The translations under genes and the position numbers were made by a program. A DNA stretch of 64,000 nt from Cercophora sp. LCS_1 (lineage: Eukaryota; Ascomycota; Sordariomycetes; Sordariales; Lasiosphaeriaceae), in assembly GCA_036250225.1 (NCBI GenBank), contig JAPZLL010000008.1:682001-746000 (forward strand), given 5' to 3'. Under the pieces are notes generated by a model. The model was not told the DNA's origin. It searched no databases and saw nothing but the letters and a program-made list of their open reading frames with translations. Shown piece after piece: positions 10,598-22,600 of this stretch (its first letter is position 1; the number at the start of each line of letters is the position of its first letter).

Positions 10598-12820
10598 CTA
10601 CAACTTTGCTCCCCCGTCCTCTTCCTCTCCCATTTGTACACCCAATGACCTCAACCTCTTTGACAACAACCCCTCCGCTCCAGCAACCGTGCCGCCATAT
10701 CCGGCATCTCCCTTGGCCAGCTTGTCATATCCCCCGACCTCTCCCGTCATCACCAACCCAGTCATCGCCTCGGGCTCACCAAACCACTCATTCCTCTCCT
10801 CCGCTCCCCGTGACGCGCCTCCAAAGCCATCGAGGCCTTCAAACTGCCCTAGGTTAAACCCCGAGCTCCTCCTCCTAAACGCCTTCTCCGCCTTGAGTGC
10901 CGCCCCCGACAGCATAGGCGGGTGCATCACCCTAACCGGCTTATACGGCGAAAACCTCGGCTCAGGGTACGTAATCTCGTTCCGGAGCCGTTCCTTCCCA
11001 TCGGGCACTCGGTTGGCGAAAACGACGCGGACGCTCTTGTACAAATAAAACCTGCCCTTTGACGGACAACATATGTGCAGATGGATAAGATACCGTAGAA
11101 TCGGCCGGTCTTCGCCACCGCTTGCGGCGCCAGCATCAGGGACGTTCTCGATGATCGGCCCGGCCGAGTAACTCCGCTGGCGGACAAACGTCTTGGTCCC
11201 TGGCTCCATCCCTGCTAAGTCGTACGGGACGAGGAATAGCTTGACGGCCGTTTTGTTCTGGTTTTTGATGATGATTTGAAGCTGCCCCTTTTCCGGAATG
11301 CGGTATCGGCCGCCGGGCGGAGCCTTGGGGGACTTGGGGCGACGAGGTCGTACTCCGGGTTCGTCGGTGGACTCAGCTTGGGCCGAGAGCCGGGCGTGGA
11401 GTTTGCGTCTTGAGCGTTGATCTTCGTCGGGATTGTGAAGACCGTTTTCCAGGTCGATTTGACCTACGTAGGGGCTTGGGCCGTCTTCAGTTTTGCTGCT
11501 GCGCCCGTGGGCCGTGCTGGCGTAGCTGTAAAAGACGGCGGAAAAAGGGAGGGTGACGTGGGATGGACAGCGGAGACTGGGTTTGCATTTCCCGAGACCG
11601 AGAACGCCGATTTGAGCCATGAATTCGAGGGGCTTGGATGGAGTGGTGGACATGCGGCCACGGAGAATACTTTCCTCGTAGGAGCCCACCATGGAGGCGT
11701 GTTGCATCGGGGAGATCTCAGAGCTGAAAGAGGGGCGTCTCGAGCGAAGGAACGCTGGAGTTTGGGGCGATGATCCGACAAAGGAAAAGTTAGGTGTTGA
11801 GTTGAGGGACCGCCGAGGCTGGTGAGCTTGGTAGGGGAGTGCTCCCTCGCGCCGGGGAGCGATGGACGGGTGGCCTGACGTGTTGCCATATGGCGAAGAC
11901 TGAGACAGCAGGTGTAGCTGGAGTGTATGTCTTCGCGCAGGACTCGGACTTGCGGTCGCGATATTGATGCTGTTCAAGGGCAGGCTCAAGTCAAGGTCTT
12001 CGTTTACTTCGGATTGAACGAGAGGGCTTGTGGGGGGCTTATACGCGAAGCTTGACGCAAAAGAAGAGGATAAAGATGAGGTCCCGGACGGGTTGAAGGC
12101 ATCTCTCCTGTAGTTAGTCGTTCCCTGGCTGAAAGTGAATGGACTATAGTCTCGTGGAGGTGAAGTGGCCATCCAGGGGGTTGTAGCTTGGAAGCTGCGC
12201 TGTTCGCCCCCCAGAGACCCGACGTGGCCATCTTGACGAGGCGGCGACGACTCCTCGGGCGTAAAGTTACCGCTATGAAGAGCCGAGCGTGGGCGCTCAA
12301 TGTTGAGCCCTTCTTGCAGTGGGTCACGTCCGGCTTCCTCCCCTTTGGCATCCTTCTCGGGAGTGATGGTTGGAGGAGGAAGCAAGCTTGGTGAAGTTGC
12401 CGAGTGCTGAGGAGTCCGCGGTGGAGAGCTAGTGGGCTTGTTATGCTGGAAGAGGGACTCGAACTGCTGTTTATCAGTGCTTCCTCTTCGGCCCGCCGCC
12501 TCATGAACTCTATGACATACATGTCGGTTCGGGATCCAGGTGGGAGATTCACCCCTCTTCAGGCGCTCAATCAGCTCCGCTCGGTCTGACACAGCATTGT
12601 TCACGGCCTGCTCGGGCGTTGCGGGCTTGGGGGGACTGTCGGGAATAGGGCCCTCGCAAAGCTCCGTCCGAATGCTCTCCTCTGAAATTCGTCGGCTCAA
12701 ACTGCGGCGATGACCCTCTGGCGACTGGATCGGGATGGGATCTGAATGTTGCGTGCCTTGGTCGGCGCCCACGTTTGTTTCCGCCTCTGGCGCGTCGAAG
12801 CTTTCCTGGAACATAGGCAT
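10598..12820 (-). CDS. Atos-like (DUF4210/chromosome-segregation domain) protein
   Basis: Single long exon of 740 residues from the ATG at 12820 (MPMFQESFDA); the frame continues upstream without another ATG. The first 350 residues are Ser/Pro-rich and low complexity. A conserved segment SYEESILRGRMSTTP, followed by FMAQIGVLGLGKCKPSL, matches the DUF4210 module of Atos/FAM214 proteins. About 150 residues later, GRYRIPEKGQLQIIIKN and the following stretch to KTFVRQRSY match the partner chromosome-segregation domain. In fission yeast a related protein has been linked to meiotic chromosome segregation; animal Atos proteins are transcriptional regulators. The cellular role here is not settled. 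It converges on the Zn2Cys6 gene with only 217 bp between stops. Confidence 0.77.
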   Translation of the reverse strand: MPMFQESFDAPEAETNVGADQGTQHSDPIPIQSPEGHRRSLSRRISEESIRTELCEGPIPDSPPKPATPEQAVNNAVSDRAELIERLKRGESPTWIPNRHVCHRVHEAAGRRGSTDKQQFESLFQHNKPTSSPPRTPQHSATSPSLLPPPTITPEKDAKGEEAGRDPLQEGLNIERPRSALHSGNFTPEESSPPRQDGHVGSLGGEQRSFQATTPWMATSPPRDYSPFTFSQGTTNYRRDAFNPSGTSSLSSSFASSFAYKPPTSPLVQSEVNEDLDLSLPLNSINIATASPSPARRHTLQLHLLSQSSPYGNTSGHPSIAPRREGALPYQAHQPRRSLNSTPNFSFVGSSPQTPAFLRSRRPSFSSEISPMQHASMVGSYEESILRGRMSTTPSKPLEFMAQIGVLGLGKCKPSLRCPSHVTLPFSAVFYSYASTAHGRSSKTEDGPSPYVGQIDLENGLHNPDEDQRSRRKLHARLSAQAESTDEPGVRPRRPKSPKAPPGGRYRIPEKGQLQIIIKNQNKTAVKLFLVPYDLAGMEPGTKTFVRQRSYSAGPIIENVPDAGAASGGEDRPILRYLIHLHICCPSKGRFYLYKSVRVVFANRVPDGKERLRNEITYPEPRFSPYKPVRVMHPPMLSGAALKAEKAFRRRSSGFNLGQFEGLDGFGGASRGAEERNEWFGEPEAMTGLVMTGEVGGYDKLAKGDAGYGGTVAGAEGLLSKRLRSLGVQMGEEEDGGAKL

Positions 12821-13949
12821 CTTGATGTGTCGGGACCAGAGGGTCACGGATCACACCTCTGTAAAGCGGGTAGGTGAGAGGCAGATGGTATGCTTAAAAT
12901 GCCAATCCGGTCGGTCACCTTGGAGCGACGGATAGACTCCCATCGCGGCGGGGCATCACCAGCCCCCAATACTCCTTTTCGACTCTTGAATCAGAAAACG
13001 CAAGCAGCTGTGGTCGCAGTCGGTCTGTGGTCGGGCTGGCTCGGGAGACAGCATCTGTGACCAGCACGGACTCCGGCATTGGTGAGGCGCAAATGACGAC
13101 CAGTCGTGGCTAATTCACATCACTGACGGTGAATTTCCGGGATTGCGGACTGTGGACAGGGCTGCGAGTCACTCCGTCTCTTTGCCCGCAGAACAAGGGC
13201 TGGCTTTCTTTCCGGTTGTGCAAAGAAAGGGAGCTCTCGGTTGAGCTGGATCATGTTCTTGTCTCATGGTGACGGCAGGCCGGGCGGACGGCCTGTGGCC
13301 AGGACTAAGTACCCCCGTACCGACTCCGCACAGTGGGTGCACACGGCCTCGTGAACCAACGCACAGGGGTCTCGAACCGCAGCCTGTCACTGGCCAGCGG
13401 CAGACGCCTCGGTCGTGGCACTGCTGCAGCGCTGCAGCGGGGGTTATCGAGCGGCATTATCATGGTGCCAAGTTGTGCGCTAATAAGTCGCCCCTAACCA
13501 AAAGCAAAGCCGCAGCCAATGTGCGTCATTGCATTCTCGATCCAGATGCGTGAAGGTGCAGAGCCAGTTGGCAAGTCTGGGACAGAACCGTGGCAATTGC
13601 CAAACTCCGTAAGCGGCCGCTACACTCCTGCAGGACGCACACAGTGGCACCTGATCACCCATCTCAGAATATCCTCCGGCTTTTTTCGGTTTCCAGAAAG
13701 ATGGCACAGCACACAGTGCCGCCCACTCCATTTATCTCGCGGTGCGAGACCCTGGTCTCTCGTGAACCCAGCCGTTTCATCCTAGCGTTGACTCAAACTC
13801 CACCCTCGCAATTGGCAACAAGGAAGCCCAGCTGAATCATCCCACACCGCCCTGCGATAAGCGGCAGAATTCACCATCTTATCGGAAAACTTTCCACCTC
13901 CCACCTCCAGACAACTGAGCCACCAAACAAACAAATCATCCAGTCAACA
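12821..13949. other. Divergent intergenic region between Atos-like and FYV7 genes
   Basis: About 1.1 kb, head-to-head promoters. It includes a perfect 16-bp palindrome (two GCTGCAGC units) at 13423-13438. No coding sequence is supported. Confidence 0.5.
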
Positions 13950-14683
13950 ATGTCCACCAAAGGCCCCCACGACGACGCAACGACATCGGCAGACCATGAC
14001 TCCGCCCCCGACAAAAAGAAAGCCCGTCACGGCTTCCGCGTCGGTCCAGAAAACCTCCCCGACGGAGCTTGGCGCCGAAAAGGTACCTGTTTCCTCCACC
14101 TCATCCAGATTCACCCCCTTTCCCATGCCTCCCATACTTTGCAAGCCCAGCTAACAAACCCCCAGTAACCAAAATAAAAAAAGACCTCATAACCAAAGCC
14201 AAAGTAAAAAAACAATACGCCAAAATCAAAGCAACCCACCAACCTACTCCTCTTCCTATTCCCGCCGATGAAACCTCTACCATAACCACCACCGCCACAA
14301 CCACTGAGACCCCAAAACAACCAACACCGCCCCCACAGATCCACCCCTCCCGGCAATCCCTCCTCGACGCTCCAGAGGAAGAATCACCCGCCCACGGTTC
14401 CGAACATGGTGAGCGCGGCGACCGCAGCCAGCGTCGAAGACCCAAAAAACCAGCCTACTACGCCAAACAACTCGCGCTCGCGGAGGAAAAGCGAGCAGAG
14501 CAGGAAGCAAGAGCTGCGGAGCGGCAGCGTAGGGAGGACGAGCGGAACAAACGGATTGCGGAGCGGGAGACGTATCGGAAGAAGATGGCCAAGGCGAAGG
14601 AACCGGGACGGGATGGGAGAGTTAAGTTGGGACGGGAGAGTGGAGTTTTGTTGGATCGGGTTAGGAGGTTGATGGAGGGGTGA
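13950..14683 (+). CDS. FYV7: rRNA-processing protein Fyv7
   Basis: Exons 13950-14082 and 14166-14683 give 216 residues. The intron has donor GTACCT and acceptor CCCCAG and joins GAWRRK to VTKIKKDLI. The N-terminal motif RHGFRVGPENLPDGAWRRK, the lysine-rich KKDLITKAKVKKQYAK and the C-terminal highly charged helix (KKPAYYAKQLALAEEKRAE, then Arg/Glu-rich to RVRRLMEG) are the hallmarks of the Fyv7/TAP26 family. These are nucleolar proteins needed for 18S rRNA maturation in the small-subunit processome. The central Pro/Thr-rich stretch (about residues 70-115) is a low-complexity linker, longer than in yeast. It converges with the RhoGAP gene. Confidence 0.86.
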
Positions 14684-15778
14684 TTTCTGCTCTATCGTGT
14701 GCTCGTTATGCCCACTACTAACTAGACGGATAGAGTGGTTCCCAAGTAGTGATGTTTTGAGGAAGAAGAGGAGGAGATGATGGTGGTGGCGGCGGTGATG
14801 TTGTTGTGGTGGTTTCGGTGATACCCAAGATTGGAGGAGGTGGTGAAGAGCAGGAATGGCAGAATAATGAGTGATTGCCACAAATAAAAGCCCATAGAGG
14901 AGCCAATGGCAGGTGAAATGTAGAGAGTTGGACTCGACTGCTACCACCCTTGAACCGAGCTCTGGCAATATGGTGGTTGAGAGGAGATTCTTGGTCGAGT
15001 CCAACACTCGAAGAACATCCACAAAACCACCTGATTATCGCAAACGTGCCCAGAATTAACCGTGCCTCACATGGATACATTCGGGAGAGAATATGACATC
15101 ATAGGCCCGTAAGGTGTACAATCCATTGTTGCGATGGACGCGTTGGCTTGTACCGTCTATCAAGGTGTGCAGCCTATCAAGGTCTGAACATCCTCTGAGT
15201 GACGTGATGAATCTCCAACGAGGTGCTACCATAGAGTCTTGTCATCATGTACATATGCGAACAGTGATTGCTTTAATCAGCTCATTAGGCAGTTCTGTAT
15301 TCCTCGCTCGGCAAAACGAACTGTCCTAGATCTCACAACACGCACGCAACTAAAACGCTCTCATGCTCATCATTCGCCACCAGTGTCGAACCGTCTCGTC
15401 TCTCCTTCCCAAAATAGCAAACCCGAGCTCGAGGTCAAAGAGAACCCCGGGTCCGTGGACCGTACCGTGGTAGCGGTCATCGCTCAAAACCGGAACGAAA
15501 GAAACAAACGCCAATTACAAAAGCCCGGTCATCACCTCCGTTCCGGGATGAAAGCCTGCCCGCTCAAAATTCGTCAAAGAAACCTGATCAAAACCTCCGT
15601 TCGCCTTCGCCTGGCTTGGTACTTGCTTGCTTGTGGCCCGAATGGAATGTTGGTATGGAGCAACTGAAAAGGTTATATACACAGACAATGTCCGTTGTCG
15701 ATCAAAACGCGTGTCGATGGCGGATTCTCGAATCTTCCCCTGGGGGTCGTCGATAGAGTTTCAAAAAGGAAGGTGGGA
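14684..15778. other. Convergent intergenic region between FYV7 and the RhoGAP gene
   Basis: About 1.1 kb between two converging stop codons. Short open frames on both strands show no family features. I see only 3' UTR-type sequence. Confidence 0.5.
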
Positions 15779-18700
15779 CTATGCCTCGCCAAAGATAATG
15801 TGGCTATTCTCAATGATGAACTGCACGGCAAGGTTCTTCGAGTGCATGTCGGTCATCTCCTTCTCGAGACTGTGGTCGCGCATAATAGTGGGTGCAAACA
15901 CTACGGCCAGGTTCTTGGGTGACATCTACAACAGAGTTAGTCCTGGGCCCAAAACACCAGGAAGGTGCCACTTACCAAGTTCTCACGCTCGCGATTGGCC
16001 ACCCGCGCAAGATGGAACATCAAGAATTCTAGACAATCACGGTGCTTAGCCGGAAGCATGTTCACGGTCTGGCGTAGATGAGCACATCGCTCCTTCGTGT
16101 CTTGGATCTCTGTGGCCATGTTAGCGAGTTTTGGGCTGAACAACGATGGGTCCGTACGGGTCGACTCGAGCACACGCTCGTACACGTCAAAGGTGAGGAG
16201 CGGCGTCGGGAGCTTCCTGAAGTATTGCTTCAGGACACTCGTGACTGCGGTGATGTCCAGGGCCGGGTCCGAAATATCGTAATCTTCGCTCCTGTCGAAG
16301 CCCTCCTGGATCATCTTCACTTGGGAATTACCACCAGTCTTTCGGTAGATTCCCTCTATGTCCATGCCCCTCAGCTCCACCTCCTCGATGCAGCGTGTGA
16401 CCACGCTGGGAATCTGCCGACGCTCGTAGTCGGCGCGCTCGACGAGGTCAGACCCGAAGAGCGTGCTGGGGTCCTCCGGCGCGGTGGGCGTGGAGACGTT
16501 CGGGGCCGTCATGGCCTTGGGGAGAACCGGCTTCTTGCCGAAGAAGCCGAAGCCTTGCCGGGCATTCTCGGTATTCACGCGGCCCGGAGGCCCCAGCGGT
16601 CCCTGTGGGGTTACGGGCATCTCCGCCCTCTCTACCGTCATGTTGTACGGTAGTCCAATGTTGTCGCCGGTCAATCCCTGATGTGGCCGGGCCTGCTCCT
16701 GCTGTTGGAAGGCGCCGGCTGCGCGGTTTATCCCCTTGGATATGTTCTGTGCGACCTTGCTGGAACCTTTCTTCCAGTTGAACTTCTTGGCTTGGCCCTT
16801 TCGGAGGTTGACGAGCGTGGGGCCTTCGAGAATCGTCTCTTCTTGGTCGGTGCCGACCATGGTACTCGTCTGGAGACTTGCGGCGTCAAGGTTGACGGAT
16901 GCACTCGACGTGACCTTTGCGTGGCTGTAGATGCCCAGGCCGTTGGGAGATCGGAGATCGGACTGCTGTTTGAAACGTTCCTGAATTTGATGGGTCAGAT
17001 CGTTGTTAAGGTCTGCCAATTGCGCATTCTTGTTGGAGAGTTGTTCAAACTCGAAGAGAGCTCGATCTCGGTCAGCAACAGCCTGTGCCTTTTCCTCCAG
17101 CAATCCCTCTCGCTCCGAGTGCAGCTGTTCGATAGACGACGACAAACCCTGACGAAGATCCTCCAGCTTCTGCACAAACTCCTTGATGGCTGATTCTTCG
17201 AGCTCGCGGGTGTCTATCGGTTGGTTCGACTTCTTTGCACGCTCGACGTAGCCGGCGATGACCTCAAGTTGCCGGAGCATGATTTCGGTCTGGGTGTCGA
17301 GAACCGAAACCGTCTTGCGTTTCTCCATGACTTTCTTGCTCAGGTTTTTGAAGTCCTTTTCGGCGTTGACGTGCCGCTCCAGCTCGGCTACACGTTGCTC
17401 GGAGGTGCGTAGTTGCCGTTTTAGGTAGGCTGGGTCCTCTGCAGCGCCAGAAAGTGAAAGTGGGCTACTGATGTCGTGCACCTGCCCGCTGCCCGGGTCC
17501 TCGACAATGGGGGTCCTCGGCCAACGCGGCGAAGCGGTGCCCCGCGTCGTCTCGCTCACACTCCTAGTGTGCCCACCCCTGGCGCTGTTGCCCGAGGCCG
17601 CTTCCGCACTGTTGTTTCTACCGTGGCGCACAGCGTTCGACACTCGTCGCAAGATCGAAGATGAGCCCTCGTCGGTGCCCAGGATCCTAGCCATGTCCTC
17701 GTCCATACTAAAGTCTCCACCTGCGCTCCAGCGTGGAAGCTTGGGCGAATGCTTCGGTTCCGTCCCATCACCACCCGCACCTGCATTCCCGCCTGCTGCC
17801 TCCCGGGATGTCTGACCAGGTGGGGGGGCCGGCGCTGCTCTTGGTTGCATGTAAGTATCACTCAGTTTCGTCTCGGGCAAGCTTGGGCGAGTTGGTGCTA
17901 ACTCTTCCATGCCACCATATTGTTTTCCGTTTACTACCAGGTTTCCGGTTAGAGGCAAGGCGATTGTCGTCGCGTTGAGGTAAAGAAAATACTCACGGCT
18001 GCGAGCAGCAGTCGAAGGAAGCTCCTTGCGGTGGATCGACCTCGCTCCTGCTTCTGAACGTCCTGAAGCTACCGAATCCATGGACGGACGGATGTCCTCC
18101 TCTTCCCGGATCCGCAAGTCCTGGGATGATCTGGGTGTCGCTCCATTATCCGGGGCATTGAGGGTTGGCGGTGACTCGGCGCTGCTGACACCAGGGGAAG
18201 AGCCGCTGCGTTGTTGGGTACCCGGGTTCTTGTCGAACGTGTTGCTTCCTTGGGAGTTGCTCCTATGGCTTACCAGTTTCTTGCTCCTAGGCGCGTCCTG
18301 CAACTTGAACTCATCGTTTGTCGGCACCTTACCGTTAGACAACTTTCTCTCCTCGCTGAGACCAGGCGACGGCCTCGGGTTCCCATTACGGTCGGTTCGC
18401 TTAGACAACTTACGCGTCGGGCGCTCTGCCGGCTGTGGGCTCTCGTAGTCGGAAGATGGCTGTCTACCTTTCTCCTGGAAGAAAATATGCGGCGTCGAAG
18501 ACTGCGACTCGGACTTCTTTTCGGAGGGAGCACTCGACCTCGGCGGAGGGAAATATTCCTTCTTTCGGCTGGCATCTGTGAAGTTATCCGATATCGATTG
18601 GGGGGTCGCCGAAGGGGCAGGGCTCGGATCAAGAGCGACGGGAATGAAAAAGCCGTCATCACCAGTGAGATCACCGGAAATCACCGTTGAGTTGCGGTTG

Positions 18701-19634
18701 TTCCGGTAGCTTGGGGCCGGTGGCGCAAGATTCTCTTTGGGCGTCTCGGTTCCCCTCTCGGGTGAGCGATCAGGTCTTGAGCTGCTCCGAGACGACGATT
18801 CGTTCCTGCTGCTGCCGCCGTACGCAGCGCGGGGCCGGGGAGATAACTCCGTCGGCGTGTCCGAGTCAGGGGTTGCCCGCTCCGTCGAGAAGCCGGGAAG
18901 CGGAACCGCATTCGGTGGTAGCGCCGGCAGCGATTTGTCCGTTATCATGGGCGAGCCATCTTTCTCTCGCGCTTTGGCCTGCGCAGCTGCCTTGGATTTC
19001 TTCCGGCGTCTAGCCATCAGAGATTCGTGGCAGTTCATGCAAAAGATTCCATGCGACGTTCTTGCATATCTCAGATTCTCGATCTTTCTCTTACAATTTC
19101 GACACCGGAAGCAAGTCGCGCAAAAGGCCTGGTCGCCCGTCAGGATCGCCAGGTCTTCAATCTTATTGCCGCACGCGCTACAACTGTAGGTGCAGTTGTT
19201 GCAGATCAGCGATCCATCTCCGAGGAGGAGGAGGTTTGCGTCGGAGTCAAGCAATGTGTTGCACGTGTTGCAGCGAAAGCAATCGAGATGCCATCGGTTT
19301 CCGGCTACGACCAAGTTAGCTGGAGCCCAGCAGCCTGTCTATCACGAGTATATTTCGGAGCCACAATCTGTAGGGGAAGGGTGCAAACGGCCGCGCACCC
19401 CGCATGCGAAGTAGAGGCTAGGGAACCGGCGAAAATCGCGTCTGCTCGGGCAGAAGCTCAGGCGAATGGAGAAACACCTACCGAGCTCGAAGGCCTTGCC
19501 CTCCTCGAGGATCTGCAGTAGTGAACGATTAGCTTTGCCCGAGAGCAATCCGTCATAGCTTGACGTACCTCTCCGCATCCTTTGCAGGGGAAGACATCCT
19601 CCGCGTCCATCGGGCTATCGAGGTAATCGTCCAT
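15779..19634 (-). CDS. LIM-domain Rho GTPase-activating protein (Rga1/2-like)
   Basis: Five exons (19634-19569, 19512-19482, 19304-17997, 17933-15976, 15925-15779), 1169 residues. LIM1 is C17-x2-C20-x17-H38-x2-C41-x2-C44-x2-C47 followed by CNNC-type ligands; LIM2 follows at about 75-130. A long Ser/Pro-rich region and a coiled coil (about 640-800) separate these from a C-terminal RhoGAP domain. The RhoGAP arginine finger is Arg999 in GIYRKTG, and the domain ends MSPKNLAVVFAPTIM. Two LIM domains rather than three match the Rga1/Rga2 architecture (Cdc42 GAPs in yeast) more than Lrg1, so a role in polarity through Cdc42/Rho is inferred. Introns 1, 2 and 4 are forced by domain continuity. The 63-nt intron 17996-17934 is in frame and could be retained. 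Confidence 0.88.
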
Positions 19635-22600
19635 GATAGCTGTCTGCGGCGAGTTGAGGTGCTTGAGGCAGGTGTTGGATCGAGGGATGGTGGAAGAGAT
19701 GGCTACGACTCAGATCGAGGAAGGAAGAGTCGCATGAACGGGTGGAAAGGTGGTCGCAAAAGGCAGGGACAACAGGCGGGGGCTGCTCTCTCATCGAGGA
19801 AGGCGCCCAGTTGCACACTGCTCGATAGGCGGTCTGTGTGCGTCACGAACAGACTCTTGGAGTAGAAACTGAACGAGGGGTTCTCGGTCCTCGGCGGGCT
19901 GTCAGTTGTCGACTCCGGACGATTGTCGACGGGACGTGATCGGAGATGCGGTCGTCGAAAGGAAGAGATTCGGCGCTGTGCGGGAAGACAGGTCCTTGCA
20001 GCCAACCAGACGAACCGGATGTCGCTGTCGAGCTGGCACAAGATTGGGGTTGAGGCCGATGTCTCAGGGCGACGAGATCACCAAGCGATGCCTATGCCAC
20101 CTTATCCAAGAAAGGCCAGCCGGCAGGAAGATGATGCTCTGCCCTTGGGTCGCAGGGTGAGCAGTCCACAAAGACGAGAAGCGGACCCGTTGGCCCCCGA
20201 AATCCGGGGACGACTAAGCAAATTCAGGAACCGTAGGTTGCGGATGGTGGATGCCGATGGGCAAAGACAAAAAAGGGCCTGGCAGATTGAGGGCACGTCT
20301 GCCAATCGTGCTGTGCTGGACAGTGCTGGACCGTGATGGTCGACGTCGAAAGAAGGCGGGAAAGGAGACAAAAAGACACTCGACGCGCGGGCCTTGGTGA
20401 GGTGTGGTCTTGGGATTGTTGCATCTGGCTGCTTCTCCGCCCGCTCCTCACTTGATGGAATTTCGAAGGGACAGGAGCCGGTCCTTGCCCGCGCCTTCAC
20501 CCGCTGCTGGCCCTGCAGAGCACAGTCCAGTGGGCGGCCTTCTCCACCCCAGGGGTTTGAAGAGAGGGTCCAACAAGGGGCAGTGTGCCAGGGGGCTCGT
20601 GGCAGCCAATGATCGGGCTAAAGCTGTCTTTCTCGGCCTCGACACACGCTAAAACTTGACGTGTTAGTGCTCTCGGCAACTGCCTCGCCTCACGAGCAGC
20701 GTTGTTCCATCTCACAGCGGCGACACTGATGGATTACAAGAGATGACGGGAGCCAAATTTGTCATATCTGCGGCGACTTGTGTTGCGATAAAAAACGGCC
20801 TCGAGCGGTTTGCGAGCACGATAGGGGTTGTTGCTACACCGAGGCACAACGGACTCGGATCCACGTGGAGCCACCAAACCGTGAGAACCTGAAAGTTGCC
20901 ATCATCCTCCAAGCTCCATACGTCTGGTCCCCACGCTCCTGCATCTCTGCCGCATGCCTACCAAATGTTGAAAGCGGTGAGCCGGGCCTTTGGATCTGGT
21001 TTGTGTCGCCCCGGCAGGCAGGCAGCGGGACGAGGCAGATGATCCCTCTGGTTTGATTGCAGGGGCAGCTTTTTGATCTCAAGGCAGTTTGGTGCTGAGT
21101 TAAGGTTGGGTTTGGACGGCAGAAGGCGTCCATGTTTAGCAACTGAATTTCGGTTGTATTCCTCTTCTGACGCACATGCTCACATTCTCACCTGCTTACG
21201 CCCGGAAAGCCAGCGAATCATCATCTCCTGATGATGCAAGGCAAAAAGATGGCTATGTCGACTAGCAGCGAAGAAGGGGAGCGAATCGCATCACCAAAGC
21301 GATATCCAACTTGCAGGAAGCCAACGAACCACGCGGGATCCACTGCGGGACGGCGTCAGAAGTCAACGGCCATTCAAGTCGCAGCCCTCAATGGCACTCC
21401 TTGGATGGCAGAAATAGCAGCAGGGCTCGAGAGCCATCACGAACCGCATCGCCAGGTGCATCCAACTGCCAGACTCGATGATTACAGAAGCGCGTGGCGG
21501 CTCCAACACAGCGGGCGGTGGCTTCGATGACTTGCTTCTCATTTTCGGGATCATCATGTACGGCGCTTCCTGAGACCCAACATCGCGTCTATTGCAACCC
21601 CCGTTTCGCCAACGCGACGGCATTAGAGGCGTAATTAAGGTACGCGCACAAAATTGCAGCTGCTCGTCTGGGTTTCCCGGTTGAAAGACAGGCAAAGTCG
21701 CTCCCCTCCGCACCGCTATCGTCATCCAGAGCGTAAGGCAAAGTGGGACGCCCAAGGCCAGCAAACCAAGCTAAGTTTCACATTGAGTGGTCACTTCACT
21801 GAGACTCCAAACACGCCACCAAAACGGACAGGGCAGGCTGGTTGGCAGGCTAAAGAATTATCCGCATGAGGGCGATCCATGGCGACGATCCTCCATCACC
21901 TTCCGATTGCTACTATCAACCTTGGAAGGCTCAATTACACCGGAAGAACCCCCGAAGATATCAATTTTTCCCTGTCCGTCATCCGCCGCCCTCAATGGGG
22001 ATTCCAGGCAACGATAAATGGGAAAAGTCCCCTCCTTATCGAAGCAACGTGTTTCAGAACACAACCCTCGTTGTGGGGATATACCCTGGTCCCCGGTCCT
22101 CCAACGGTGCCCCTGGCCTGGCCTCTGATCCCGCAACCTGGCAGACTTGACGGCCTTCCCATTGCAGACACCACAACCCAGGAACAGAACTGCAACTCTT
22201 GCCGCGCGGACAGTCCCCAAAACACCCTCATTGCTGTTCCAGACACCTGCGCCGCCTCTGTGCGTCTGTGTGCCTGCTTGTCCGAATCCTCGGAAACCCT
22301 TGCAGTGTCCAAGTGGACCGTGACCACCGGCCGTCGGCAGGCGAGGTGGTAGCCAGGAACCACGATCCTCCGGCACTCGCCCCGAGGTAACCAGATCTCA
22401 CGCCCCAGAGCCACACAGTCCCTCCAGACAGAATGGTAAACGCCGATACATGTAGAGTAGGCGCTGGCCCCCTTCCTCTCCCGGGTGCTCCTGTCGCCCG
22501 CTAGCAACATCCCACATGCCTTGAGCCTCGTCTGTGCCTACAACACAGTGCACACAGCATCCTCCATATCAACAACATCACATCAAACCGGCGAATCGCC

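Noticed and set aside
13423..13438. 16-bp palindrome of two GCTGCAGC units
   Set aside because: Perfect, but a single short GC-rich palindrome in a divergent promoter is compatible with chance or CAG/CTG slippage.
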